A DNA stretch of 64,000 nt from Thiohalomonas denitrificans (GTDB lineage: Bacteria; Pseudomonadota; Gammaproteobacteria; Thiohalomonadales; Thiohalomonadaceae), in assembly GCA_020725115.1 (NCBI GenBank), contig DYFR01000005.1, forward strand, positions 1 to 64,000, given 5' to 3'. Below are positions 17,227 to 25,628 of the stretch, piece by piece. The translations under genes and the position numbers were made by a program. The notes under the pieces were generated by a model that had not been told where the DNA came from, searched no databases, and saw only the letters and a program-made list of their open reading frames with translations. How positions within the stretch are numbered: the first letter of the stretch is position 1; each line of letters starts with the position of its first letter.

Positions 17227-17459
17227 TAGCGCTTGCCCTGTCAAGGGCTTCAATTGCAATGAGCCAGCATGCCGAGGATGGTATTGTCGGTTTTTTGAGG
17301 TTCAGCCCCTTTCCCTCCTGGATCAGGACGGTTACTCATGGGGCTCTGTGCACTGCAGGGGGCCGGTCGGGAAGATTACCCAGGGTGGCGGCAGAAACTG
17401 GCTGAATGTTGTGACAGCCGGTAATCCTGAAGGCAGGCATGCTCTTCAGGGTAGTCAGA
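17227..17459. other. Intergenic, no gene recognised
   Basis: This stretch lies between the inverted-repeat element and the cbbR remnant. Short frames are open on the + strand, but none resembles a known protein or has a convincing ribosome binding site. It may be decayed sequence from the same rearrangement that truncated cbbR. Confidence 0.5.
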
Positions 17460-17830
17460 CTAGCCAGCCAGAACGTGGGCGGTCTGGGTAAGAATGAAGT
17501 CGGCCAGGGCTTGGCCCGCAGTGCCAAAACGTTTGTGCCGTCGGTGTACCAGATGCCACTGTCGCATCATGGGAAACCCCTGGATATCCAGACAGATGAG
17601 GCGGCCGGTGGCCAACTCAAGGTTGACGGTGTGAAGCGAAACCACGCCCAGCCCAAGCCGGCCTCGACAGCTTGTTTGATCGCCTCGTTCTTGTTTCATT
17701 TCCATGGTCGGACGAAGGGACAGACCATGTTCGGAAAAGAACGCTTCGGTGGCACCCCGGGTGCCCGGCCCCGGTTCACGAGCGACGAAATCCCTTTGCC
17801 GCCAGCCGTCTGCGCGGTAAGGTGCTGGAT
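17460..17830 (-). pseudogene. cbbR: LysR-type regulator CbbR, C-terminal remnant
   Basis: On the minus strand the C-terminal part of a CbbR-like LysR effector domain is readable: DFVAREPGPGTR, TEAFFSEHGL and LGVVSLHTVNLELATGRL, then GFPMMRQWHLVHRR. An intact CbbR has about 300 residues. Here the helix-turn-helix half is absent, and two compensating frameshifts (near 17690 and 17650) break the AIKQAVEAGLGLG segment. CbbR activates cbb operons in response to metabolic state. The remnant lies upstream of the form II genes, where a divergent cbbR is commonly found, so a functional copy must be elsewhere if regulation persists. Confidence 0.85.
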
Positions 17831-17903
17831 CTGTTGCAGCAGGCGCTGGAAGACAAACTGCAGCCTCGCCCCTGCCTGACCATTTGCTGAAGGATCCAAA
17901 AGA

Positions 17904-18212
17904 ATGAGCAATCAATCCGCCGGCTATGTCGGTATCGACAATGACGACAACGCCGGCATGACCGCACTGGCGCGCATCGTGCGTGATGCCTGGGTCTTCG
18001 AACTGCTGCCCGAGACGGAAACCTGCCAGGGCTGGTCGGCGCAGCAGATGCAGGCGCTGTACGAGAAGGTGCATGAGGCGTGGGAGCCCTATGCCCACCT
18101 GCCCAGCCGGTTGCCGCAGGAGCTGCGCGAACGCCATGCCCGCATCCATGACGTGGCGCTGAAGAGCGCCCGTGCCCGCGGCTGGGACGCCGAGCTGGAG
18201 GATGACGATTGA
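17904..18212 (+). CDS. Unrecognised ~100-aa protein linked to form II RuBisCO (copy 2)
   Basis: Paralogue of the gene at 12773-13078, 102 aa, family unknown. It has the same layout: variable N-terminus, GMTALARIVRDAWVFELLP, CQGWSAQQMQALYEKV, YAHLPSRLPQELRERH, and GWDAELEDDD at the end. It is probably a soluble helical protein. AAGGATCC lies ~10 bp before the ATG. It precedes cbbM, cbbQ2 and cbbO2, mirroring the placement of copy 1 after cbbQ1-cbbO1. It could be a RuBisCO activase accessory, an assembly factor or a regulator; nothing in the sequence decides this. Confidence 0.75.
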   Translation: MSNQSAGYVGIDNDDNAGMTALARIVRDAWVFELLPETETCQGWSAQQMQALYEKVHEAWEPYAHLPSRLPQELRERHARIHDVALKSARARGWDAELEDDD

Positions 18213-18482
18213 TACGGGACAGTCGGTGCGCCAGCACCGACAGGTGCCACAACCTCATGAATTAACGAAGAATATCCTGGGCACTGGTTCGTCCGGGACT
18301 GTTTGTCACGGCATAATCATAATGAATTCATTATAGGTTCAATCACTATTTAATATTTCCTTTATGGAAATCATTTGTATATCTTTACCACGCTATTTAT
18401 ACGTATACGATTTCCATGTATATGATGGCGTGGTCAAGAAGCCATCATTTTTTTACACAATGTCCAAGGGGAAATATCAAAG
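18213..18482 (+). promoter_or_regulatory. cbbM leader with candidate CbbR operator and promoter
   Basis: This AT-rich 270-bp gap contrasts with its GC-rich surroundings. It contains the dyad ATTTCC-N5-GGAAAT (18355-18371), a further ATTTCC at 18410, and a weak sigma70-like pair TTGTAT (18375) and TATACG (18398) with 17-bp spacing. A LysR-type activator site immediately upstream of a weak -35 would suit CbbR control. The ribosome binding site AAGGGGAAA precedes cbbM. The assignment is inference. Confidence 0.4.
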
Positions 18483-19862
18483 ATGGATCAGTCCGCACGC
18501 TACGCCGACCTCTCGCTGAAAGAAGAGGATCTGATCAAGGGCGACAAGCACATCCTTGTTGCCTATCACATGCAGCCCGCCGCCGGTTACGGCTATCTGG
18601 AAACCGCAGCGCACATCGCCGCCGAGTCCTCCACCGGTACCAACGTTGAAGTGTGCACCACCGATGAATTCACCAAGGGCGTTGACGCGCTGGTGTACTT
18701 CATCGACGAAGCCAAGGGCGTGATGAAGGTTGCCTATCCGATCGACCTGTTCGACCGCAACATCATCGACGGCCGCACCATGCTGGTCTCCTTCCTGACC
18801 CTGTGTATTGGCAACAACCAGGGCCAGGGCGACGTCAAGTGCCTGAAGATGCATGATTTCTATGTTCCCTGGTCCATGCTGCGCCTGTTCGACGGCCCGG
18901 CCATGAACATCGCCGACATGTGGGACATCCTGGGTCGTCCCCGTGTCGACGGCGGCTACATCGCCGGCACCATCATCAAGCCGAAGCTGGGCCTGCGCCC
19001 CGAGCCGTTCGCCAAGGCCGCTTACCAGTTCTGGCTGGGTGGCGACTTCATCAAGAACGACGAGCCCCAGGGCAACCAGGTTTTCTGCCCCGCCAAGAAG
19101 GTTTACCCGCTGGTGTATGACGCCATGAAGCGCGCCATGGACGAGACCGGTCAGGCCAAGCTGTTCTCCGCCAACATCACCGCCGACGACCACTATGAAA
19201 TGCTGGCCCGCGCCGACTTCATCCTGGAGACCTTCGGCCCGGATGCAAACAAGGTAGCCTTCCTGGTTGACGGTTACGTCGGCGGCCCCGGCATGGTCAC
19301 CACCGCCCGCCGTCAGTACCCGAACCAGTTCCTGCACTACCACCGTGCCGGCCACGGCGCCGTGACCTCTCCGTCCGCCCTGCGCGGCTACTCCGCCTTC
19401 GTGCTGTCCAAGATGTCCCGTCTGCAGGGTGCCTCCGGTATCCACGTCGGCACCATGGGCTACGGCAAGATGGAAGGCGGCAAGGATGACCGCAACATCG
19501 CCTACATGATCGAGCGTGATTCCGCTGATGGACCGTACTACCACCAGGAATGGCACGGCATGAAGGCCACCACCCCGATCATCTCCGGCGGCATGAATGC
19601 GCTGCGTCTGCCCGGTTTCTTCGAGAACCTGGGCCACGGCAACGTGATCAACACCTCCGGCGGCGGCTCCTACGGCCACATCGACAGCCCGGCGGCCGGC
19701 GCTATCTCCCTGCGTCAGTCCTACGAGTGCTGGAAGTCCGGTGCCGATCCGATCGAGTTCGCCAAGGAGCACAAGGAGTTTGCCCGCGCCTTCGAGTCCT
19801 TCCCGCAAGACGCCGACAAGATCTTCCCGGGCTGGCGCGAGAAGCTGGGCGTGCACAAGTAA
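18483..19862 (+). CDS. cbbM: RuBisCO form II
   Basis: Form II RuBisCO, 459 aa, the full usual length, a homodimer-based enzyme with low CO2 specificity that needs no small subunit. Active-site features are visible: Lys166 in TIIKPKLG, the carbamylated Lys191 with Asp193 and Glu194 in [23 protein letters not shown], and the [12 protein letters not shown] phosphate-binding segment. It would fix carbon at high CO2 or low O2, complementing the carboxysomal enzyme. A strong terminator follows, so cbbQ2-cbbO2 depend on read-through or another promoter. Confidence 0.98.
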   Translation: MDQSARYADLSLKEEDLIKGDKHILVAYHMQPAAGYGYLETAAHIAAESSTGTNVEVCTTDEFTKGVDALVYFIDEAKGVMKVAYPIDLFDRNIIDGRTMLVSFLTLCIGNNQGQGDVKCLKMHDFYVPWSMLRLFDGPAMNIADMWDILGRPRVDGGYIAGTIIKPKLGLRPEPFAKAAYQFWLGGDFIKNDEPQGNQVFCPAKKVYPLVYDAMKRAMDETGQAKLFSANITADDHYEMLARADFILETFGPDANKVAFLVDGYVGGPGMVTTARRQYPNQFLHYHRAGHGAVTSPSALRGYSAFVLSKMSRLQGASGIHVGTMGYGKMEGGKDDRNIAYMIERDSADGPYYHQEWHGMKATTPIISGGMNALRLPGFFENLGHGNVINTSGGGSYGHIDSPAAGAISLRQSYECWKSGADPIEFAKEHKEFARAFESFPQDADKIFPGWREKLGVHK

Positions 19863-19894
19863 GAAGCACGTGCAGTTGTAGGTAATACAGAGAA

Positions 19895-19922
19895 ACGCCC
19901 CCTTTTTCGGGGGCGTTTTTCT
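19895..19922 (+). terminator. Rho-independent terminator after cbbM
   Basis: A perfect 9-bp stem AACGCCCCC/GGGGGCGTT (19895-19903 with 19910-19918) with a T-rich loop is followed by more T residues. It lies 32 bp after the cbbM stop. Confidence 0.9.
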
Positions 19923-20025
19923 TCCTGTAGTACCAGCACAAGGTTAATGTGAGAATTGCAGGGCGCAGGCCAGCGCGCATCGCAAGTGGTGCACGGCGGC
20001 ATGCGGATTTGTACAGGAGAATGTC

Positions 20026-20829
20026 ATGAGCGACAAAGAACAATTCAAGGTTCGCAAGGAACCCTTCTATCAGCAGCAGGGTAATGAAGTTGCCCTGTAC
20101 GAGGCGGCCTATCGCAACCGTCTGCCGGTGATGGTCAAGGGACCGACCGGCTGCGGCAAGTCGCGCTTCATCGAATACATGGCCTGGAAACTGGGCAAGC
20201 CGCTGATCACCGTGGCCTGCAACGAGGACATGACCGCTTCCGATCTGGTCGGCCGCTATCTGCTGGAGGCCGGCGGCACGCGCTGGCTGGACGGCCCGCT
20301 GACCACCGCCGCGCGCATCGGCGCCATCTGTTATCTGGACGAAGTGGTGGAGGCGCGCCAGGACACCACCGTGGTGATCCACCCGCTCACCGACCATCGT
20401 CGCACCCTGCCCCTGGACAAGAAGGGCGAGCTGATCGAGGCGCACCCGGATTTCCAGCTGGTGATTTCCTACAATCCCGGCTACCAGTCGCTGATGAAGG
20501 ACCTCAAGCAGTCCACCAAGCAGCGCTTCACCGCCTTCGAGTTCGACTACCCGGACGCCGGGCTGGAGACCATCATACTGGCCAAGGAAAGTGGACTGAA
20601 TGCAGAGGTTGCCGCCAAGCTGGTGAAGATCGGCCAGGTCGCGCGCAACCTGAAGGGCCACGGCCTGGACGAAGGCATCTCCACCCGCCTGCTGGTCTAC
20701 GCCGCCACCCTGATCCAGGACGGCGTGGAACCGCGTGACGCCTGCCGCATGGCACTGGTGCGTCCCATCACCGACGATGCCGACATCCGCGAGACCCTGG
20801 ATCACGCCATCGACGCAACCTTCGCCTGA
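20026..20829 (+). CDS. cbbQ: RuBisCO activase AAA+ subunit CbbQ (form II linked, Q2)
   Basis: MoxR-type AAA+ ATPase, 267 aa, with Walker A GPTGCGKSR near residue 40, Walker B AICYLDEVVEA near 103 and TKQRF. It lacks the N-terminal extension of the carboxysomal CbbQ; the cores are otherwise very similar. With CbbO2 it should reactivate CbbM, as Q2O2 does for form II RuBisCO in Acidithiobacillus. CAGGAGAATGTC precedes the ATG. A palindromic repeat separates it from cbbO2. Confidence 0.95.
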   Translation: MSDKEQFKVRKEPFYQQQGNEVALYEAAYRNRLPVMVKGPTGCGKSRFIEYMAWKLGKPLITVACNEDMTASDLVGRYLLEAGGTRWLDGPLTTAARIGAICYLDEVVEARQDTTVVIHPLTDHRRTLPLDKKGELIEAHPDFQLVISYNPGYQSLMKDLKQSTKQRFTAFEFDYPDAGLETIILAKESGLNAEVAAKLVKIGQVARNLKGHGLDEGISTRLLVYAATLIQDGVEPRDACRMALVRPITDDADIRETLDHAIDATFA

Positions 20830-20847
20830 TGCCCAAGAAGAACCTTT

Positions 20848-20927
20848 CAACGCAGAGACGCGGAGACGCAGAGTTAATGCATTGTTGTTTCCTCCGTAGC
20901 CCTCTGCGCCTCTGCGCCTCTGCGTTG
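20848..20927. repeat. Palindromic CGCAGAG-type intergenic repeat (copy 1)
   Basis: Two arms related as inverted repeats (CAACGCAGAGACGCGG... and ...CCTCTGCGTTG) flank a ~28-bp spacer, giving a long hairpin on either strand. It sits between cbbQ2 and cbbO2, genes that act together. Other members of the family in this window are at 23233, 37813, 39211, 56988, 57870 and 59226. Confidence 0.85.
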
Positions 20928-20951
20928 GGTTTTTAATCGTTTCGAGCGACC

Positions 20952-23219
20952 ATGACCGAAACCGCATACGAACATCCGTTGATGAAGGCTTACTGGAAGC
21001 AGCTGAACAGCGGCTTCCCGCAGGTGCGCGAGGTGTTCGAGGACTGCATGGTGGAAGCGCTGGCGGTGCTCTCCCGCGACGGCGTGTCCGCCTATCTCGA
21101 TGCCGCCGGCAGCATCGGCCGGTTGGGTCGCGGCGTCGAGCCGATCCTGGTATTTCTGGAGGAGTGGCCGTCGGTGGCGCAGACGCTGGGCGAGGAGGCG
21201 CTGCCACTGGTAATGCAGGCGATCCAGGCGATGCAGAAATCGCCCAACGGCAAGGCTATCGCCCCGTTCCTGCAAACCATGGCGCCGGTGGCGCGCCGCC
21301 AGCACTCTCTCGAACAGTTGCGCCACTATCTGGATATCGCGCTCGATCTGATGGGGCGCACGACCGGCTCCATCCACGGCCATCACACCACTTTCCCCAG
21401 CCCCGGCCTGCCGGAGTTTTTCCAGCAGGCACCGTTCCTGTTCGATCAGCTCTCCATGGAGGGGGTGCGTAACTGGGTGGAATACGGTATCCGCAACTAC
21501 CGCACCCACCCGGAGCGGCAGAAGGAGTACTTCAGCCTGCAATCGGCGGACAGCCGTGCGGTGTTGCAGCGCGAGCGCCATGGCGTGCTGTTTGCTGACG
21601 CCGAACGCAAACTCGATATCTATTTGCGCGGGCTATGGCAGGAGAGCGAGCAGCTGGTGCCCTATTCCACGGCCTTCGACGAACTGCGCAAACCCATCCC
21701 CTATTACGACAGGCTGGGCATGCGCGTACCCGATGTGTTCGATAGTCACAACGACGTGACCGGTATCGATCGGTATCGTGCGGTATTGGCGCATATGGTT
21801 GCGCACCGCCGCTGGAGCGGGCAGATCATCGCCGATAACTACAGCCCGTTTCAGCGCATGGCAGTGGAGTTCTTCGAGGACTGCCGCGTCGAGACCCTCG
21901 CCATGCGCGAGTATCCTGGCCTGCGCCATATTTTCCTCGCGCTGCATCCCTTCCCCAAGGAAGATGATTGCGATCCGGAAACCACCTCCTGCCTGCGTTT
22001 TCGCCTGGCCATATTGTCACGTGCCCTGCTCGATCCGGAGCATCCCTACCGCAACAAGGACATCGTCGAATTCGCCCGGCGCTTTCATGACATCATGGCG
22101 CAGGGTGAATCGAGCACACGCGATATCGCCGATCTGGCCCTGTCCTTTGTTGCCCGCACCCGCCGCCAGAGCGATCAGCTGGCCAAGGTGCATTTCGATG
22201 ATACCGTCATCGACTACCGTGACGACAACCGCCACCTGTGGCAGTACATCGAAGACAGTGATGACGAGGAATTTTTCGACGATCCGGACAAGCAGAGCAG
22301 CAAGAAACCGGCGGAGGCGCAGTCACTGCCGCCACGCCACTACCCGGAATGGGACTACAACAGCCAGACCTACCGGCCGGACTGGGTCAGCCTGTACGAA
22401 GCGCTGCATCCCAAGGGAAATGCCGCCGATATCGACCGGTTGTTGCAAAAGCATGCGGCCCTGGCCAAGCGGCTGAAGCGCATGTTCGATCTGCTCAAGC
22501 CGCAGGACAAGGTACGCATCCGCTATCAGGAAGAGGGTAGCGAGCTGGATCTGGATGTGGCGATCCGTTCACTCATCGATTTCATGGGCGGCGCCAATCC
22601 TGATCCGCGCATCAACATGAGCCATCGCACCTCGGGGCGCAATATCGCCGTGAGCCTGGTGCTGGATCTGTCGGCGTCACTCAATGAAAAGGTGGCCGGC
22701 TCCGAGCAGACCATACTGGAGCTGTCGCAGGAGGCGGTGTCACTGCTGGCCTGGTCCATCGAGCATCTGGGTGATCCCTTCGCCATCGGGGGCTTTCATT
22801 CCAATACCCGCCACGATGTGCGCTTCATGCACATCAAGGGCTATCGTGAACACTGGAGCGATGAGGTGAAGGCACGCCTCGCCGCGATGCAGGCGGGCTG
22901 GTCCACGCGCATGGGCGCCGCCATGCGCCACGCCGCACATTATCTGTCCGCGCAGAAGGCGGACAAGAAGCTGATGCTGATCCTCACCGACGGCGAACCG
23001 GCCGATGTGGATGTGCACGATGAGCGCTTGTTGATCGAGGACGCGCGCCGTGCGGTGAAGGAGCTGGATCAGAAGGGCATCTTCACCTTCTGCATCAATC
23101 TCGATCCCAAGGCCGACGAATACGTCAGTGACATCTTCGGTCACCGCTACATGGTGGTGGACAACATCCAGCGCCTGCCGGAGAAGCTGCCGCAGCTGTT
23201 CATGGCGCTGACGAAGTAG
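20952..23219 (+). CDS. cbbO: RuBisCO activase VWA adaptor CbbO (form II linked, O2)
   Basis: CbbO paralogue, 755 aa, with a helical N-terminal region and a C-terminal von Willebrand A domain starting near residue 565 (VSLVLDLSASLNE is the MIDAS motif; GWSTRMGAAMRHAAHYL and LILTDGEPADVD complete the metal site). It ends RLPEKLPQLFMAL like CbbO1. It is expected to tether CbbQ2 to CbbM. An acidic stretch at about residues 432-446 (EDSDDEEFFDDPD) lies in the linker. It is the last gene of the form II module. Confidence 0.95.
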   Translation: MTETAYEHPLMKAYWKQLNSGFPQVREVFEDCMVEALAVLSRDGVSAYLDAAGSIGRLGRGVEPILVFLEEWPSVAQTLGEEALPLVMQAIQAMQKSPNGKAIAPFLQTMAPVARRQHSLEQLRHYLDIALDLMGRTTGSIHGHHTTFPSPGLPEFFQQAPFLFDQLSMEGVRNWVEYGIRNYRTHPERQKEYFSLQSADSRAVLQRERHGVLFADAERKLDIYLRGLWQESEQLVPYSTAFDELRKPIPYYDRLGMRVPDVFDSHNDVTGIDRYRAVLAHMVAHRRWSGQIIADNYSPFQRMAVEFFEDCRVETLAMREYPGLRHIFLALHPFPKEDDCDPETTSCLRFRLAILSRALLDPEHPYRNKDIVEFARRFHDIMAQGESSTRDIADLALSFVARTRRQSDQLAKVHFDDTVIDYRDDNRHLWQYIEDSDDEEFFDDPDKQSSKKPAEAQSLPPRHYPEWDYNSQTYRPDWVSLYEALHPKGNAADIDRLLQKHAALAKRLKRMFDLLKPQDKVRIRYQEEGSELDLDVAIRSLIDFMGGANPDPRINMSHRTSGRNIAVSLVLDLSASLNEKVAGSEQTILELSQEAVSLLAWSIEHLGDPFAIGGFHSNTRHDVRFMHIKGYREHWSDEVKARLAAMQAGWSTRMGAAMRHAAHYLSAQKADKKLMLILTDGEPADVDVHDERLLIEDARRAVKELDQKGIFTFCINLDPKADEYVSDIFGHRYMVVDNIQRLPEKLPQLFMALTK

Positions 23220-23232
23220 GACTGAAAGAACA

Positions 23233-23358
23233 CCTGCCGCGGAGGTGCAGAGACGCAGAGGTTTGCGCGGAGTCGTTACGGGGCTTGTCCATGTTGCCGC
23301 CCGATCTCATGTGACGCACGGATTGAATCAACATGATCTCCGCGTCTCTGCGGCAATT
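23233..23358. repeat. Palindromic CGCAGAG-type intergenic repeat (copy 2)
   Basis: Arms CTGCCGCGGAGGTGCAGAGAC and, inverted at the far end, CTCCGCGTCTCTGCGGCA flank a ~75-bp spacer. It lies between the convergent cbbO2 and DsrE-like genes, where it could also act as a bidirectional terminator. Confidence 0.8.
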
Positions 23359-23363
23359 GTGTA

Positions 23364-23825
23364 TCAGGGTTTGAGGTAGACGTAGCCGCGCAGTTGCATC
23401 TCGCCCACGGTAGCGACGCCCGATGGTACGATGACCGCATTCATGTTGACCTGGTTTTCGTCGATCTTGCGCCCGAGCAGCGTATTGCGGCAGACGTTGA
23501 ACTTGACGCCCTGATTGGCCAGATCCTGCACCATGTCGCCATGGCTCTTGCCGGCGCTGTCCTTCCAGTCTTCCAGCAGGAAGTCGATACCCTTGCCGTG
23601 GGTGACCACCGCAATCTCGGCATTGCCGGCGCCGAGGGCCTTGATGTGGTTCTGTACGTTGCGCAGGGCGACGCCGGCATGGGTGCTGTCGTTGATGTGA
23701 TAAACCACTCTTTGCTTGTGGTAACCGTTTTCCGCTGCTGCCATCCTGTCGCCCGATGCGGCGCAACCGGCCAGTATCAGGCTGAGGCCAAGCAACAGCA
23801 GGGTCGCTGTGGTACGTGGGTTCAT
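23364..23825 (-). CDS. DsrE/DsrF-like lipoprotein
   Basis: A 153-aa predicted lipoprotein: MNPRTTATLLLLGLSLILAGC gives a signal peptide and LAGC lipobox, so the mature protein is membrane-anchored in the periplasm. The rest matches the DsrE/DsrF-like fold (VVYHINDSTHAGVALRNVQNHIKAL, EIAVVTHGKGIDFLLED, GVKFNVCRNTL). Cys in the FNVCRNT segment is at the position used for sulfur binding in related proteins. Its function in sulfur handling is inferred. ATG 23825 has GGAGGAGTCACC just upstream, which settles the start. Confidence 0.8.
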   Translation of the reverse strand: MNPRTTATLLLLGLSLILAGCAASGDRMAAAENGYHKQRVVYHINDSTHAGVALRNVQNHIKALGAGNAEIAVVTHGKGIDFLLEDWKDSAGKSHGDMVQDLANQGVKFNVCRNTLLGRKIDENQVNMNAVIVPSGVATVGEMQLRGYVYLKP

Positions 23826-23978
23826 GGTGACTCCTCCATATTTTTTCTGTGGTTTTTCCGGTATGCATGCGCCGGTAACATAAGGATTCGCCAACGGGCA
23901 TGGTTATTCCATAGTAAAAAGCTATATTTTTAGCGACCCCCGGGTATTGCCGTCCTGAATCCGATCCCTATATCTGCC

Positions 23979-24428
23979 ATGTCATGGCTCAGAATGTTTC
24001 TTGCGGTGGGGCTTGCGTTGCTGCTCGCTGCCTGTGGCGACCCCATTGCCCCGCGGAGTGAGCCGGTGCGCAATCTGGATGCGGGGCGTATCGCCCGCGG
24101 CACGGAGCTGTTCCAGCAGCACTGCGCGGTGTGTCACGGCACGGGTGCGGAGGGGGCGGACAACTGGCGGTTGCGCAATCCCGACGGCACCTTCCCGCCG
24201 CCGCCGTTGAACGGCACCGGCCATGCATGGCACCACCCGTGGGAGGATCTGAAGCACACCATCGGCCATGGCACCGCCGCCCTGGGCGGCAACATGCCGC
24301 CGTGGCAGGGTGTGCTGGACGAGCAGGAGATGGAGGATGTGATCCTCTGGTTCCAGTCCTTGTGGAGCGACGAGGTATACGCGGCGTGGTGGGAGATCGA
24401 TCAGCGCCAGCGGCGCGGTCATCACTGA
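23979..24428 (+). CDS. Cytochrome c lipoprotein
   Basis: Class I c-type cytochrome of 149 aa. The N-terminus FLAVGLALLLAACGD is a lipoprotein signal with lipobox; one heme site CAVCH is at about residues 49-53, and Met in GGNMPPWQG is the likely sixth ligand. It would be an electron carrier anchored at the membrane facing the periplasm. It is followed by a DUF302 gene. The electron donor is not evident from the neighbours. Confidence 0.88.
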   Translation: MSWLRMFLAVGLALLLAACGDPIAPRSEPVRNLDAGRIARGTELFQQHCAVCHGTGAEGADNWRLRNPDGTFPPPPLNGTGHAWHHPWEDLKHTIGHGTAALGGNMPPWQGVLDEQEMEDVILWFQSLWSDEVYAAWWEIDQRQRRGHH

Positions 24429-24473
24429 ATCCACGGGGCAAGAATTTCTTTCAAATCGACAGGAGAGCAATGC

Positions 24474-24863
24474 ATGTACGGCTTTACGGTAAATACGGCG
24501 GGTGATTTCAATGCAGCACTGGTGCGCGTCACCGAGGCGCTGAAGCAGGAAGGATTCGGTGTCCTCACCGAGATCGATGTGGCGGCGACACTCAAGGCCA
24601 AGCTCGGCATCGACAAGCGCCCCTATCGCATCCTTGGTGCCTGCAATCCCAAGCTCGCCAACCAGGCGCTGGAGGCGGAGCCGGACATCGGCCTGCTGCT
24701 GCCGTGCAATGTAGTGGTGCGTGAGGATGACGATGGCAAGATCGTCGTGGGCTTCATGGATCCGGTTAGCGTACTTGGGCTGGTGGAGCGCAAGGATCTG
24801 GAAGTGCTGGGCAGCGAGGTGCGCGCCAAATTGCAGCGCGTTGCCGACGCCCTGCGTGCATGA
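24474..24863 (+). CDS. DUF302 family protein
   Basis: A 129-aa DUF302-domain protein. MYGFTVNT, ALKQEGFGVLTEIDVAATLKAKLGID, PYRILGACNPKLANQALEAEPDIGLLLPCNVVV and VGFMDPVSV are the family blocks. Function is unknown; such proteins are common next to sulfur-oxidation and cytochrome genes. AGGAGAGC precedes the ATG. No signal peptide is seen. Confidence 0.88.
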   Translation: MYGFTVNTAGDFNAALVRVTEALKQEGFGVLTEIDVAATLKAKLGIDKRPYRILGACNPKLANQALEAEPDIGLLLPCNVVVREDDDGKIVVGFMDPVSVLGLVERKDLEVLGSEVRAKLQRVADALRA

Positions 24864-24968
24864 CCCGTCTTCCATCCGGGTCGTAGCGGGTAAGCACGCA
24901 TTCTTGCGCAGGTATCATGGTGCCGCGCCTGTTGCGCGGTGTGTCTGTGTCAGCAGGAGGTGATTACT

Positions 24969-25517
24969 ATGCAAAGGCGAACCGGATGGCAATGGGGTCT
25001 TCCCCTGGTCATGATGCTGTTGCTTGGTGCGGGATCTGCCCACGCCGTCGAACCACGTCAGGGATATGGCCCCGGCATGATGGGCGGCTACGGCATGGGC
25101 CCCGGCATGATGGGCGGCTATGGCATGGGCCCCGGCATGATGGGCGGTTATGGCATGGGTCCCGGCATGATGGGCGGTTACGGCATGGGTATGGGCATGG
25201 GGCTCGGCCCGATCGGGGTGCTGGATCTGAACGAAAACCAGCGCCGTGCCATCGATAACATCATGGCCGAGCAGCACAAGCAGCAATGGACTGCGATGTC
25301 GGCCATGATGGCCGCCCAGGGCCGTCTGCGCGAATTGCAGATGGCGGAAAAATGGGACGAAAAGGCCATCGCCGGCGTTTACGACGATATGTTCAGGCAG
25401 CAACGCCTGATGATCGAGGCGTCCATTCGTACCCGCAACCGTATCCAGGATCAGCTCACCGCGGAGCAGAAGGAACAGTTGCGTCGCTGGTCGTGGGGTG
25501 GTCGCTGGGGTCGTTGA
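24969..25517 (+). CDS. Spy/CpxP-like periplasmic protein with Gly/Met repeats
   Basis: A 182-aa secreted protein. The signal peptide is about residues 1-26 (ending GAGSAHA). A stretch of four tandem 10-residue units PGMMGGYGMG follows, and then a helical domain with LNENQRRAIDNIM and LTAEQKEQLRRW, the LTxxQ features of Spy-type chaperones. Met-rich repeats can bind copper(I), so a role in metal or envelope stress is possible. AGGAGG lies 8 bp before ATG 24969; an earlier in-frame start is rejected. Confidence 0.78.
   Translation: MQRRTGWQWGLPLVMMLLLGAGSAHAVEPRQGYGPGMMGGYGMGPGMMGGYGMGPGMMGGYGMGPGMMGGYGMGMGMGLGPIGVLDLNENQRRAIDNIMAEQHKQQWTAMSAMMAAQGRLRELQMAEKWDEKAIAGVYDDMFRQQRLMIEASIRTRNRIQDQLTAEQKEQLRRWSWGGRWGR
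25071..25190 (+). repeat. Four 30-bp in-frame tandem repeats
   Basis: Four nearly identical 30-bp units starting CCCGGCATGATGGGCGG encode PGMMGGYGMG within the Spy-like gene. They differ only at a few synonymous positions, so the copy number is likely to vary by slippage. Confidence 0.92.
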
Positions 25518-25524
25518 GTGATAC

Positions 25525-25553
25525 GGGGGCGGCGTGTTCGCCGCCCCCTTTTT
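25525..25553 (+). terminator. Rho-independent terminator
   Basis: A perfect 10-bp stem GGGGGCGGCG/CGCCGCCCCC with a TGTT loop is followed by a run of T. It lies 7 bp after the Spy-like gene. Confidence 0.92.
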
Positions 25554-25628
25554 CCTGATCCAGGTCAATGCCGTTGCGCCATGGCCTCCTGTTACACTTG
25601 CAGCCCGTCCCGTATTTCCGAGGCAAGC

